Positions 16,913 through 27,500 of a stretch of 64,000 nt of DNA are shown here, piece by piece (positions within the stretch are counted from its first letter, which is position 1; each line of letters opens with the position of its first letter). The position numbers and the translations under genes are program-made. The stretch spans positions 60,444 through 124,443 of the forward strand of contig NZ_BMFG01000009.1 of NCBI RefSeq assembly GCF_014638005.1, read 5' to 3'. Source of the stretch: Flavobacterium orientale (lineage in GTDB: Bacteria; Bacteroidota; Bacteroidia; Flavobacteriales; Flavobacteriaceae). Under the pieces are notes generated by a model. The model was given only the letters and a program-made list of their open reading frames with translations. It had not been told where the DNA came from and searched no databases.

Positions 16913-19756
16913 ATGAAAACAGATGCATTTGCTTTACGCCATTTAGGTCCACGTGAGAGCGACTTAAATCATATGTTCAAAACCGTTGGCGTTGAAAATT
17001 TTGAACAACTTATCTACGAAACTATTCCGGACGACATTCGCTTAAAAAAAGACTTGGATTTAGAACCGGCTATGACTGAATATGAATATCTAAATCACAT
17101 TCAGGAATTAGGTAAAAAAAATAAAGTATTCAAAACCTACATTGGTTTAGGCTATCATCCTACCATTATTCCTGCGGTTATTCAACGAAATATTTTTGAA
17201 AACCCGGGATGGTATACAGCCTATACGCCTTATCAAGCAGAAATTGCTCAAGGTCGTTTAGAAGCTATTCTGAATTTTCAAACCACAGTTATCGAATTGT
17301 CAGGAATGGAAATTGCAAATGCTTCATTGTTAGATGAAGGAACTGCAGCTGCAGAAGCGATGGCTCTTTTGTTTGACGTTCGTTCACGTGATCAAAAGAA
17401 AAACAACGTGAACAAATTCTTCGTTTCTGAAGAAATTTTACCACAAACCTTATCGGTACTTCAAACTCGTTCTACGCCAATTGGCGTTGAATTAGTAATT
17501 GGAAATCATGAAAATTTTGATTTTTCATCAGATTTTTTTGGAGCTATTCTACAATATCCGGGAAAATTTGGTCAAGTTCATGATTATGCAGGATTTATTG
17601 CAAAAGCAAAAGCATCAGAAATAAAAGTAGCCGTTGCTGCCGATATTTTATCGTTAGTAAAATTAACTTCCCCGGGAGAAATGGGTGCCGATGTAGTAGT
17701 TGGAACCACACAACGTTTCGGAATCCCGATGGGTTACGGCGGTCCTCACGCTGCATTTTTTGCCACTAAAGAAGAATACAAACGTTCCATGCCGGGAAGA
17801 ATTATCGGGGTGACTATTGACACCAACGGAAATCGTGCTTTACGTATGGCGTTGCAAACTCGTGAACAACATATCAAACGTGAAAAAGCGACTTCAAACA
17901 TTTGTACGGCTCAAGTTTTATTAGCTGTTATGGCAGGAATGTATGCTGTTTATCACGGACCAAAAGGACTACAATATATCGCCGATAAAGTACACGCTTC
18001 TGCTGTCACTTTAGCGGAAGCTTTGAATAAATTAGGTGTTTATCAAACTAACACTGCTTTCTTTGATACGATTTCTGTTAAAGCAGATGCTACTAAAGTG
18101 AAAGCGGTTGCTGAAAAACACGAAGTGAATTTCTTTTATGTAGACGCCGAAACGATTTCTATCTCTTTAAACGAAACTACTTCGATTAAAGACATCAATC
18201 AAATTATTTCGATTTTTGCGGAAGCAGTTGGAAAGGATAATGTTGCTATTAATCAATTAGCCAATGAGTCGATGGTTCCGGAAAACTTACAAAGAAAATC
18301 AACTTTCTTACAACACGAAGTTTTCAACAACCATCATTCGGAATCACAGTTGATGCGTTATATCAAAAAATTAGAACGCAAAGATTTATCGTTAAATCAC
18401 TCAATGATTTCGTTAGGTTCATGTACGATGAAATTAAATGCTGCTGCTGAAATGTTGCCATTATCCATGGCAAATTGGAACAGCATTCACCCTTTTGCTC
18501 CAATTGAACAAGCAGAAGGTTATCAAATCATGTTGAAAAAATTAGAGCATCAGTTGAATGTGGTTACCGGATTTCAAGGAACTACGTTACAACCAAATTC
18601 AGGTGCACAAGGCGAATATGCCGGTTTAATGACCATTCGTGCTTACCACATTTCAAGAGGCGACGACCACAGAAATGTGTGTTTAATTCCAGCTTCGGCT
18701 CACGGAACCAATCCGGCTTCGGCAGCAATGGCAGGCATGGAAATTATCGTAACCAAAACCATGGAAAACGGTAATATCGATGTGGAAGATTTAAGAGCAA
18801 AAGCCATTCAACATGCTGCTAATTTATCTTGTTTGATGGTAACTTATCCATCAACCCATGGTGTTTTTGAAAGTGCCATTTGCGAAATCACAAAAATTAT
18901 TCATGACAATGGTGGTTTAGTTTATATGGATGGTGCTAACATGAATGCACAAGTAGGGTTAACCAATCCTGCAACTATTGGTGCAGATGTTTGCCACTTG
19001 AATTTACATAAAACGTTTGCCATCCCTCACGGTGGTGGCGGACCGGGTGTTGGCCCAATTTGTGTCAACGAAAAATTAGTTCCGTTTTTACCAACTAATC
19101 CAATTATTCCAACAGGGGGAAATCAGGCGATTACTGCTATTTCAGCGGCTCCTTATGGTTCGGCTTTGGTGTGTTTAATTTCTTATGGCTACATCACCAT
19201 GTTGGGTGCTGAAGGTTTGAAAAATGCAACACAATATGCCATTTTGAACGCCAACTATATGAAAGCTCATTTAGAACAACATTATCCAATTTTATATTCA
19301 GGAGAAATGGGAAGAGCAGCTCATGAAATGATTTTAGATTGTAGAGGATTTGAAGAAAAAGGCATTAAAGTTACCGATATTGCAAAACGTTTAATGGATT
19401 ATGGATTTCATGCACCAACGGTTTCTTTCCCTGTTGCAGGAACGTTGATGGTTGAACCAACCGAATCGGAAGATTTAGCGGAATTAGATCGTTTTTGTAA
19501 AGCAATGATAGCCATTCGTAAAGAAATTGAATTGGCTTCAAAAGAAGATGCAAACAATGTGTTGAAAAATGCTCCACATACATTGGCGATGGTTACAAGT
19601 GACAATTGGATTTTCCCTTATACTAGAGAACAAGCTGCTTTTCCATTGGATTATATTGCAGAAAATAAATTCTGGCCCACTGTTCGTCGTGTAGATGAAG
19701 CATACGGCGATAGAAATTTAGTATGTAGTTGTGCTCCAATTGAAGCATACATGTAA
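16913..19756 (+). CDS. gcvP: Glycine dehydrogenase (decarboxylating), P protein
   Basis: PLP enzyme of the glycine cleavage system: it decarboxylates glycine and passes the aminomethyl group to lipoylated H protein. At 947 aa it is the fused, full-length P protein (both halves in one chain). The PLP lysine is K700 in HLNLHKTFAIPH, followed by the glycine-rich GGGGPGVGP. C-terminus is intact (CSCAPIEAYM). A -7 box TACTTTTG at 16869-16876 precedes it with no convincing -33 box. No glycine riboswitch is visible upstream. GcvH and GcvT are not in the window. Confidence 0.97.
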   Translation: MKTDAFALRHLGPRESDLNHMFKTVGVENFEQLIYETIPDDIRLKKDLDLEPAMTEYEYLNHIQELGKKNKVFKTYIGLGYHPTIIPAVIQRNIFENPGWYTAYTPYQAEIAQGRLEAILNFQTTVIELSGMEIANASLLDEGTAAAEAMALLFDVRSRDQKKNNVNKFFVSEEILPQTLSVLQTRSTPIGVELVIGNHENFDFSSDFFGAILQYPGKFGQVHDYAGFIAKAKASEIKVAVAADILSLVKLTSPGEMGADVVVGTTQRFGIPMGYGGPHAAFFATKEEYKRSMPGRIIGVTIDTNGNRALRMALQTREQHIKREKATSNICTAQVLLAVMAGMYAVYHGPKGLQYIADKVHASAVTLAEALNKLGVYQTNTAFFDTISVKADATKVKAVAEKHEVNFFYVDAETISISLNETTSIKDINQIISIFAEAVGKDNVAINQLANESMVPENLQRKSTFLQHEVFNNHHSESQLMRYIKKLERKDLSLNHSMISLGSCTMKLNAAAEMLPLSMANWNSIHPFAPIEQAEGYQIMLKKLEHQLNVVTGFQGTTLQPNSGAQGEYAGLMTIRAYHISRGDDHRNVCLIPASAHGTNPASAAMAGMEIIVTKTMENGNIDVEDLRAKAIQHAANLSCLMVTYPSTHGVFESAICEITKIIHDNGGLVYMDGANMNAQVGLTNPATIGADVCHLNLHKTFAIPHGGGGPGVGPICVNEKLVPFLPTNPIIPTGGNQAITAISAAPYGSALVCLISYGYITMLGAEGLKNATQYAILNANYMKAHLEQHYPILYSGEMGRAAHEMILDCRGFEEKGIKVTDIAKRLMDYGFHAPTVSFPVAGTLMVEPTESEDLAELDRFCKAMIAIRKEIELASKEDANNVLKNAPHTLAMVTSDNWIFPYTREQAAFPLDYIAENKFWPTVRRVDEAYGDRNLVCSCAPIEAYM

Positions 19757-19776
19757 ACGTTTAAAATAGTTTAAAT

Positions 19777-19837
19777 GTAAAAGTTGAGAAAAAGTTTAAA
19801 GTTGTTTCATTACTTCTTTAAACTTTTTTACTTTTAC
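19777..19837 (+). terminator. Long AT-rich hairpin downstream of gcvP
   Basis: The inner stem is 13 bp perfect (AAAAAGTTTAAAG / CTTTAAACTTTTT, 19789-19801 with 19816-19828), extended by an outer 8-bp stem (GTAAAAGT / ACTTTTAC). The stem ends in T runs, so it can terminate gcvP transcripts. Confidence 0.65.
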
Positions 19838-19846
19838 CAAAGACCA

Positions 19847-19867
19847 ATTACCTATTACCTATTACCA
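19847..19867 (+). repeat. Heptad tandem repeat before the globin start codon
   Basis: Three 7-bp units ATTACCT, ATTACCT and ATTACCA end 6 bases before the globin ATG at 19874, replacing a normal ribosome binding site. Confidence 0.8.
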
Positions 19868-19873
19868 AAAAAA

Positions 19874-20251
19874 ATGCCCGACATCCAAACCCAAGAAGAT
19901 TTATATTTGTTAGTAGATGAATTTTACAAAAAACTACTCGCTGATGATTCTATTAGTTACATTTTTACAGATGTTGTAAAAATAAAACTAGAGGAACATT
20001 TACCAATATTAGTCACATTTTGGTCACAAGGGGTTTTAGGAACCGGTGGTTATTCCAAAAACCTGACTCAAATACATTTGGATGTGAATGAAAAAGAATA
20101 TTTGTCGCCAGAATTATTTAAAATTTGGTTGAATCATTTTAACAATGCTGTTGATGAAAACTTTAAAGGACAAAAAGCAGAACAAATTAAAACCCAAGCT
20201 TTAAGTATTGCAACCGTTATGCAGATAAAAATTGCTCAAAAAAAAGGCTAA
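19874..20251 (+). CDS. Truncated haemoglobin, group III-like
   Basis: A 125-aa globin of the truncated (2/2) type, binding O2, NO or other small ligands through haem. Visible features: an EEHLPILVTFW segment like the TrHb3 B/E helix region, an LTQIHLDV stretch with the likely proximal histidine, and the C-terminal H helix with IATVMQIKI. In frame an upstream TTG at 19784 would add 30 residues encoded by the hairpin and heptad repeat; I reject it. Role in this cell unknown; nitrosative protection is the usual suggestion for the family. Confidence 0.85.
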   Translation: MPDIQTQEDLYLLVDEFYKKLLADDSISYIFTDVVKIKLEEHLPILVTFWSQGVLGTGGYSKNLTQIHLDVNEKEYLSPELFKIWLNHFNNAVDENFKGQKAEQIKTQALSIATVMQIKIAQKKG

Positions 20252-20379
20252 AAAATACGAGTTTATTACTATTTAAACCTTAAATTTAAATATTTCACAA
20301 TTCTATTTTATTTATTGCTTATAATTAAATTTACATAGATAATAATTGATAATTTCGTTAAGAATTTGATTTAAAATTT

Positions 20380-21438
20380 ATGAATATCAAAATAACAGGA
20401 TCTGGAAGTTATATTCCTTCCGAAGTTGTAACCAACTCAGACTTTGCAAAACATGTTTTTCTTAATGATGACGGAACTCCTTTTCCGCAACCGAATGATA
20501 TTATTGCCGAAAAATTCAGAGACATCACCGGAATTGAAGAAAGACGTTATGTTACTGACGATTTAAACACGTCTGACATTGCTACTATTGCAGCACAAAA
20601 AGCGATTGAAGATGCTAAGATTGACCCTGAAACATTGGATTATATCATTTTTGCTCATAATTTTGGTGATGTAAAAAAAGGAGCTCTCCAAGCCGATTTG
20701 TTGCCAAGTTTAGCTACTCGAGTTAAATTCAATTTACGCATCAAAAATCCAAAATGTGTAGCCTACGATATGTTGTTTGGTTGCCCGGGTTGGGTTGAAG
20801 GTGTTATACAAGCACAAGCTTTCATTAAAGCCGGAATGGCAAAAAAATGTTTGGTTATTGGAGCCGAAACCTTATCTCGCGTTGTAGATATGCACGACAG
20901 AGATTCTATGATTTATTCTGATGGTGCCGGTGCAACAATCATAGAAGCTACTGATGAAGCAGGCGGAATTCTAGCCCATGAAACGGCCACTTATGCTTAT
21001 GATGAAGCCTATTATTTATTTTTTGGAAAATCGTTCAACGACCAGCACCATCCGGATGTTCGTTATATTAAAATGCACGGTCGAAAAATTTACGAATTTG
21101 CCTTGAGTCAAGTGCCTTTAGCAATGAAAGAATGCTTAGAAAACAGTGGAATTCCTATTTCACAAGTCAAAAAAATATTAATTCATCAAGCCAATGAAAA
21201 AATGGATGAAGCCATAATTCAAAGGTTTTACCGCCATTTTAAACTTACACCTCCTGAGGGAATTATGCCTATGAGCATTCATAAACTAGGAAATTCAAGT
21301 GTGGCGACGGTTCCTACTTTATATGATTCAATAATGAAAGGTCAAATTGAAAATCAAAAACTCAACAAAGGCGATGTAATTATTTTTGCCTCAGTTGGAG
21401 CCGGAATGAATATTAATGCGATTGTATATCAAGTTTAA
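20380..21438 (+). CDS. 3-oxoacyl-ACP synthase III (FabH)-like protein
   Basis: Thiolase-fold condensing enzyme of the KAS III type, 352 aa. The active-site cysteine is C135 in MLFGCPGWVEG (classical FabH has AACAGF), and LIHQANEKMDEAI carries the catalytic histidine. It is longer than E. coli FabH (317 aa), with a short insertion near residues 28-45 (FLNDDGTPFPQPND). The altered cysteine context means that it may use a starter unit other than acetyl-CoA, or make a specialised lipid; this is inference. The following genes (methyltransferase, GT2) do not settle the pathway. Confidence 0.82.
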   Translation: MNIKITGSGSYIPSEVVTNSDFAKHVFLNDDGTPFPQPNDIIAEKFRDITGIEERRYVTDDLNTSDIATIAAQKAIEDAKIDPETLDYIIFAHNFGDVKKGALQADLLPSLATRVKFNLRIKNPKCVAYDMLFGCPGWVEGVIQAQAFIKAGMAKKCLVIGAETLSRVVDMHDRDSMIYSDGAGATIIEATDEAGGILAHETATYAYDEAYYLFFGKSFNDQHHPDVRYIKMHGRKIYEFALSQVPLAMKECLENSGIPISQVKKILIHQANEKMDEAIIQRFYRHFKLTPPEGIMPMSIHKLGNSSVATVPTLYDSIMKGQIENQKLNKGDVIIFASVGAGMNINAIVYQV

Positions 21439-21440
21439 AA

Positions 21441-21475
21441 AAGTGGAAGATGGAAGTTAGAAGTTGAAAGAAAGA
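21441..21475 (+). repeat. Degenerate heptad repeat upstream of the methyltransferase
   Basis: Five or so 7-bp units read AAGTGGA, AGATGGA, AGTTAGA, AGTTGAA, AGAAAGA. They fill most of the 65-bp gap before the ATG at 21504. Confidence 0.6.
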
Positions 21476-21503
21476 AGTAAATTTGTGAATCAATTACTTT
21501 TTC

Positions 21504-22025
21504 ATGTACGAAAAAACATTTCCTAACAAACGATTCAAAATTACACTTGAATTTCTTGAAAAACACCTTTCAAAATCAGAAACCATTCTTGATTTAGGAG
21601 TAGAAAATCCATTTTCTAAAATTATGATTAAAAATGGTTATTCGGTCAAAAATACTGGTGGAGAAGATTTAGACAATGACCAATCAACACTCCAAAAAGA
21701 ACACTATACTGTTGTAACCGCTTTCGAAATTTTCGAACATTTGCTCAATCCTTATACCGTTTTACAAAACGTAAAAAGCGACAAATTATTCATTTCTATC
21801 CCGCTACGACTTTGGTTTTCTTCTGCATATCGAAGCAAAACAGACAAATGGGACAGACATTACCATGAATTTGAAGATTGGCAACTGGATTGGCTTTTAG
21901 AAAAAACCGGATTTAAAATTGTGGATAGTGTAAAATTTACACATCCTACTAACAAAATTGGTTTCCGTCCTATATTAAGGTATTTTACAGATAGGTATTA
22001 TTTGGTTTATGCAGTTCGACAATAA
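21504..22025 (+). CDS. Class I SAM-dependent methyltransferase
   Basis: A 173-aa Methyltransf_11/23-like protein. Motif I is reduced but visible in TILDLGVENPF (canonical D.G.G), and EIFEHLLNP matches the post-motif II region of ubiquinone/sugar methyltransferases. Start ATG 21504 is within a few bases of the upstream heptad run. It precedes a GT2 gene by 47 bases on the same strand, which suggests methylation of a lipid or glycan, but the acceptor is unknown. Confidence 0.78.
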   Translation: MYEKTFPNKRFKITLEFLEKHLSKSETILDLGVENPFSKIMIKNGYSVKNTGGEDLDNDQSTLQKEHYTVVTAFEIFEHLLNPYTVLQNVKSDKLFISIPLRLWFSSAYRSKTDKWDRHYHEFEDWQLDWLLEKTGFKIVDSVKFTHPTNKIGFRPILRYFTDRYYLVYAVRQ

Positions 22026-22030
22026 CAATA

Positions 22031-22059
22031 TCAATTTAAAAATTCAATTTCAAAAATTG
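22031..22059 (+). repeat. Two near copies of a 13-14 bp unit before the GT2 gene
   Basis: TCAATTTAAAAAT and TCAATTTCAAAAAT are adjacent and differ by one inserted C. They lie 14 bases upstream of the GT2 start codon. This could be chance in AT-rich DNA. Confidence 0.4.
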
Positions 22060-22072
22060 TAGTTTTCAGAAA

Positions 22073-22921
22073 ATGAAGTATTATATAATCATCCCAACCT
22101 ACAACGAAGAAAAATTTATTTCCCTCACTTTACAGTCGCTAGTGGAACAAAGTTTTTTGCCTTCCAAAGTGGTGGTGGTTAATGATGGTTCGACAGATAA
22201 AACGGAAGAAATTACACAATCATTTACAGAAAAATATTCGTTTATTTCTTTAGTCAATGCAACTTCTGAGGCTATTCATCTTCCCGGAAGTAAAGTCATT
22301 CAAGCATTTCAAAAAGGATTAGAAACAGTTGATGACAATTACGATTTTATTGTTAAAGCTGATGCTGATTTAATTTTTCCTCCGAATTATTTTGAAACAA
22401 TCAGCAAACATTTTCAATCGGATGAACAAATTGGGATGGTAGGCGGTTTTGCTTACATCCAAAAAAATAACGAATGGATTTTGGAAAATCTCACTGATAA
22501 AGACCATATTAGAGGAGCTTTTAAAGCCTACCGAAAAGCCTGTTTTGAACAAATTGGCGGTTTAAAACCGGCCATGGGTTGGGATACTGTTGATGAATTG
22601 TTATGTAAATTTTATAATTGGAAAGTGGTAACGGATGAAACATTAAAAGTAAAACACCTCAAACCAACCGGAGCCAATTACAACCAAGCCTCAAGATTTA
22701 AGCAAGGCGAAGCTTTTTATTCGTTAGGTTATGGATTTTGGATTACTACTATTGCTTCGTTGAAATTAGCTCTACTTAAGAAAAAACCGTTCTTGTTTTT
22801 TGATTATCTTCAAGGCTTTTGGAAAGCTAAAATTGCTAAAAAACCACTTTTAGTAACACCAAAACAAGCCAAATTTATTCGGAAATATCGTTGGAAGAAA
22901 ATGAAATCTAAAGTTTTCTAA
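22073..22921 (+). CDS. Family 2 glycosyltransferase
   Basis: A 282-aa GT-A fold enzyme transferring a sugar from a nucleotide donor. IPTYNEEKFI opens the N-terminal nucleotide-binding domain; VVVNDGSTDKT gives the first Asp, VKADADLIFP the DxD metal site, and GWDTVDELL the acceptor/base region. A basic helical tail (residues 235-282) may lie on the membrane. Start ATG follows the methyltransferase stop by 47 bases. Donor and acceptor are unknown. Confidence 0.9.
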   Translation: MKYYIIIPTYNEEKFISLTLQSLVEQSFLPSKVVVVNDGSTDKTEEITQSFTEKYSFISLVNATSEAIHLPGSKVIQAFQKGLETVDDNYDFIVKADADLIFPPNYFETISKHFQSDEQIGMVGGFAYIQKNNEWILENLTDKDHIRGAFKAYRKACFEQIGGLKPAMGWDTVDELLCKFYNWKVVTDETLKVKHLKPTGANYNQASRFKQGEAFYSLGYGFWITTIASLKLALLKKKPFLFFDYLQGFWKAKIAKKPLLVTPKQAKFIRKYRWKKMKSKVF

Positions 22922-23006
22922 TCACACCATTTCTATTTAGTTAACTAGTTTCATAAAACAAAAAAAACTAAAACTCAAAACCGAATCTTTTTCCTATTTT
23001 TGCTTT

Positions 23007-23750
23007 ATGCTAAAAATGCTTACTCACATAGGAAAATATTTCCTGATGCTAAAAGAAGTCTTCAACAAACCACTCAAATGGAGTGCGATGAAGAACTTAA
23101 TATTTAAAGAAGTTGACGATTTAATCATTGGTTCTTTGGGTATTGTAGCTTTTATTTCCTTTTTTGTGGGTGGTGTTGTTTCCATTCAAACTGCATTAAA
23201 CTTAACCAATCCACTTATCCCCAGAAACCTTATTGGTTTTGCAACGAGACAATCGGTTATTTTAGAATTTGCTCCAACATTTATATCCATTATTATGGCC
23301 GGAAAAGTTGGTTCATTTATCACATCTAGCATTGGAACCATGCGAGTTACAGAACAAATTGACGCATTGGAAGTAATGGGTGTGAACTCATTAAATTATC
23401 TAGTTTTCCCAAAAATAATTGCCCTTTTATTATATCCTTTTGTTATCGGAATTAGCATGTTTTTAGGAATTTTAGGAGGTTGGATGGCTGGCGTTTATGG
23501 CGGATTTACCAGTAGTGACGAGTTTATTCAAGGATTACAAATGGATTTTATACCCTTTCATATTGCTTATGCCTTTATAAAAACTATGATTTTTGCTTTA
23601 CTCTTAGCCACAATCCCTTCTTATCACGGCTATTTCATGAAAGGTGGTGCTCTTGAGGTTGGTAAAGCAAGTACCGTTTCTTTTGTTTGGACATCCGTTT
23701 CAATCATTTTAGCCAATTATATTTTAACCCAATTATTGTTAAGCAAATGA
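23007..23750 (+). CDS. MlaE/YrbE-type ABC transporter permease
   Basis: A 247-aa inner-membrane permease of the MlaE family, part of systems that move phospholipids between inner and outer membrane. It has six hydrophobic segments, including the VGGVVSIQTALN and IMAGKVGSFITSSIGTMRVTEQIDALEVMGV motifs typical of MlaE. A TATTTTTG box at 22995-23002 lies so close to this ATG that the real start may be ATG 23016 or 23046. It overlaps the ATPase gene by 4 bases (ATGA), so the two are translationally coupled. Confidence 0.92.
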   Translation: MLKMLTHIGKYFLMLKEVFNKPLKWSAMKNLIFKEVDDLIIGSLGIVAFISFFVGGVVSIQTALNLTNPLIPRNLIGFATRQSVILEFAPTFISIIMAGKVGSFITSSIGTMRVTEQIDALEVMGVNSLNYLVFPKIIALLLYPFVIGISMFLGILGGWMAGVYGGFTSSDEFIQGLQMDFIPFHIAYAFIKTMIFALLLATIPSYHGYFMKGGALEVGKASTVSFVWTSVSIILANYILTQLLLSK

Positions 23751-24520
23751 TAGAAATTAAAAACATAGAGAAATCATTTGGCGATACAAAAGTTTTAAAA
23801 GGTATTTCTACCGTTTTTGAAACCGGAAAAACCAATTTAATAATTGGACAGAGTGGTTCGGGAAAAACGGTATTGCTAAAAACTTTATTGGGAATACATT
23901 ATCCGGATACCGGAACAATTTCTTTTGATGGCAGAATTTATTCTGATTTAACGGCTGATGAAAAAAGAGAATTACGCACAGAAATTGGAATGGTTTTTCA
24001 AGGAAGTGCGTTATTTGACAGCATGACTGTGGAAGAAAATGTAGGTTTCCCACTGAAAATGTTTACCAAACAAACTCCAAAAGAAATTCAGGAACGTGTT
24101 GATTTTGTTTTGAAAAGAGTGAATTTAGTAGATGCTCATAAAAAGAAACCTTCTGAAATTTCAGGGGGAATGCAAAAAAGAGTGGCCATTGCAAGAGCGA
24201 TTGTAAACAAACCAAAATATTTGTTTTGTGATGAACCCAATTCGGGATTAGATCCAAAAACAGCTATTGTTATTGATAATTTGATTAAAGAAATTACAGA
24301 AGAATATGATATCACCACTGTAATTAATTCTCACGACATGAATTCTGTTATGGAAATTGGTGAAAAAATCATCTTTCTCAAAGAAGGAATTCTTGCTTGG
24401 GAAGGAACAAAAAAAGACATCTTTAAAACGGATAATGAAGCTATTGTTGACTTTGTCTATTCTTCTAATTTATTCAAAAAAATCAGAAAAGCACAAAACA
24501 AAGAACACGGTAATGACTAA
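23747..24520 (+). CDS. MlaF-type ABC transporter ATP-binding protein
   Basis: A 257-aa ATPase partner of the MlaE-like permease. Walker A GQSGSGKT is near residue 36, the Q-loop MVFQGSA follows, the signature ISGGMQKR is the MlaF variant, and Walker B is LFCDEPNSGLD. The start is the ATG inside the ATGA overlap with the permease; an upstream in-frame ATG would lie within the permease gene. No MCE-domain (MlaD) gene follows; the next gene is convergent and its stop is separated by a single base. Confidence 0.94.
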   Translation: MIEIKNIEKSFGDTKVLKGISTVFETGKTNLIIGQSGSGKTVLLKTLLGIHYPDTGTISFDGRIYSDLTADEKRELRTEIGMVFQGSALFDSMTVEENVGFPLKMFTKQTPKEIQERVDFVLKRVNLVDAHKKKPSEISGGMQKRVAIARAIVNKPKYLFCDEPNSGLDPKTAIVIDNLIKEITEEYDITTVINSHDMNSVMEIGEKIIFLKEGILAWEGTKKDIFKTDNEAIVDFVYSSNLFKKIRKAQNKEHGND

Positions 24521-24521
24521 T

Positions 24522-27500
24522 TTAATTTTCTCGAATTAAATAAACCCAGCCGGTTTTGTGACTGCCGTCTACAAAATGAATTAAATAATAATAGGTTGCT
24601 GTTGGCAATAAATTCCCATTATAATCCTGACCGTGCCACTGATTCACATAGTTATTCATTTCATACATCAACATTCCATATCTATTAAAGATTTTTACTT
24701 TTAAGACATCAAAATCGGAAAGATCAAAGGTATCATTCGCACCATCACCATTTGGAGAAACACCTTTTGGGATTTTGCAATTGGTAGAATCAATTTCAAA
24801 ACTTGAATTAGAGCTACATCCTAGATTATCAGTAACTGTTATTTCATAATTTCCAGGACTCAATCCGGTAATATCTAAAATAGCTTCTTGTGAGGTAAAT
24901 CCATCAGGACCTGTCCAACTTATTGTATAATCCGTTAAATCAGCTGCGTTGAGTAGTGTAATTGTTTTGCGATTATTAATACAAACTATTTCAACATTAA
25001 TGGGAATATCAATAATTCGTTCTTCTACTGTAAACGTTTCCGAAACTACACAATCACCTAAGTTTGCTTCTACTGAGTAGATTCCCGGTTCAAAAATTTC
25101 TAAAGTTCCGGTTGATTCTGAAGAAATAAAGACACCATTTAAATACCAATTATAATCGGATTCTTCAATCGTAAAATTTATTGGATTAATGGTTAATAGT
25201 GAACTCTGATTGTTACATAATAAATTGTCTCCAGAAATATCGAAAACAGGCGTAGGATTTATTTCTATAACTATTGAAGCTATTTCAGAATCACAGCCAT
25301 TTACAGAAACATATAAAAAATAATTCCCTTCATCTAATAAAGTTGAATTAGTAATTATTGGATTTTGTAGGTTAGATTCATATCCATTTGGACCAAACCA
25401 ATGATAAGTTGCGTTGTTGATGGTTGGAGTTGTTAATTGGATTTGATCTCCTTCACATATTGGTGTCGTTGATGTAATAACAGGTAAAGAAGGAATCGCA
25501 TTAATTTGAATTGTAATTATAGATTGACTTGATTGATTACAAAAACCAAAAACCGTATATTGAAATTGATAAATTCCAGGTGTTAGTAGAGATGTGTCCA
25601 CATTTGAACCGCTTAAAGCTCCTGAATCTGACAAATCTGTCCATACACCATTTGAATCATAATTGGAAGAAAACAATGAAAACAGATTGATGTTTTGATT
25701 GCTTTGACAAAAAGAAACATTTGCATTCTGTCCTGCATTTGGTGCCCCGGAATTTGGATCTAAAGTAATCGTCAATAATTGATTACTACATGAATTTTGA
25801 TTTTGTGACGAAATACTGACCACATAGTCTCCGGAATGTATGGCTGAATCAAAAGGCGTAAAAAATAATTGATTGGAAGAACTCAAAATTTGTGTTGGAG
25901 TCGACGTTTTATACCACTGATATGTAAAGAAAGGATAATTTGGAACAGACATTAATCCATTCTGACCATCACATAATTCAGTTACTGAAATTACAAGAGG
26001 AGACAAAGGGGTTATTTCATATAAGCTATTTACAATATTTCCGCAATTGTCTTGAACTTGAAAATTATAAATTGCAGGCTCTAAATTTAAAAACAAATTT
26101 GAAGTGTTGTTATTAATTACAAATGGTACACCGTTTTTTTCAGTTATCCTGTATGTTAAAGGTGGCACACCTTCTGCAATGACAAAAGTGTCTAGGTTTC
26201 CATTTGAACATAAAAAACTCTTTACATCTATAATCCTTGGACCATCAATAAACTCAAATTCATGCAAAACAGCAATACATTCTTGTGTGGCCCCACTTAA
26301 ATTAAAAGTTTGAAAGCGTTTCAAGATTCTAAAATTCCCAGTAGCTGCTATATTGAGATTTAACGAATTTACATTTAAAAAGATAGAATTTGATGAAGTT
26401 GGCACTGTATTTTGTGGATAAGCAACCCCAGTTATTGGATGTCCCCATTGACCGGTTGTTGTATTTTGTTTTTGCAACCAAAAAGCTTGAAGTAAATTTC
26501 CATTACTAACATGTTGAAATTGCAAATCAAAAGAGCCACAATTTTCAAATAGTGACATTTCATTTGTAGTTATTTGATAGCCTTCAATTGTAATTATTTC
26601 GGTGCTAAATAAATGAACATCATTACACAAATACTCAAATACAAAAGTATAATCTCCTGCCGGAACTGTACCAAAATTAAAAATATTTGCTGCATTTACA
26701 TTTGATGACAAGTTTAAGGGGAGCGTCCCTTGAAATGTAGCCGGTGCATTAGCTAAAATGACTCCAATAACTTCATTTTCAGCTAACAAACGAATTCCTC
26801 CAAATCCAATTTCGCAACCGGGTCTTTGAGCAAATTCATATTCAAAAACGTTTTCAAGTTGCACATCACTCGATAAAAAATGTGTAACGCCACAACTGTC
26901 TAACACTTCAAAAACATATAACCCTAGAAATACATTTTCATCTAATTTAAAAATACCATCAACAATATAAGCAGATAAATTTTCCGGAACCGTGTTTGGA
27001 TAAGAGGAAGGTGCTACAAGCAAAGTGACATCTACAATAGTTGTAGGAGGAATTGCTGCTATTTGAATGAAACTTTGATCTGTTATTTCACATTCAACAT
27101 TAGTAATTATATTTGGCGGTAAAGATTCTGAAAAAACTTCAACAATAACAGTTTTTGTAGTACCACAAAAATCAGTAATTAAAACTTCATAAAGACCGTA
27201 AGGAATTGGATTAGAGCCACTACCATAATATACAAAATCATCGCTAAAAGGACCAGGGTGTGACAAATTTGCCTGAGTTGGATTAAACCCACTGGGAGCT
27301 TGAATAAATGAGACTGTATATGGAGATAAATAATTGTTGGGTGACAATCTTAAAACCATACCCAAACAACCAACTTCAGTGGTGTTTACAATTATTTCCA
27401 TTGCTTTGTTTACAGTATTATTTCTTGTAAAGACATTACCGCAACTATCCGTAAATTTAATTATATAGGTATAGGTTTGGCCATTAAAAAATGGAATATT

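Noticed and set aside
19784..19873. N-terminal extension of the globin
   Set aside because: The 30 extra residues are encoded by a terminator hairpin and heptad repeat and fit no globin.
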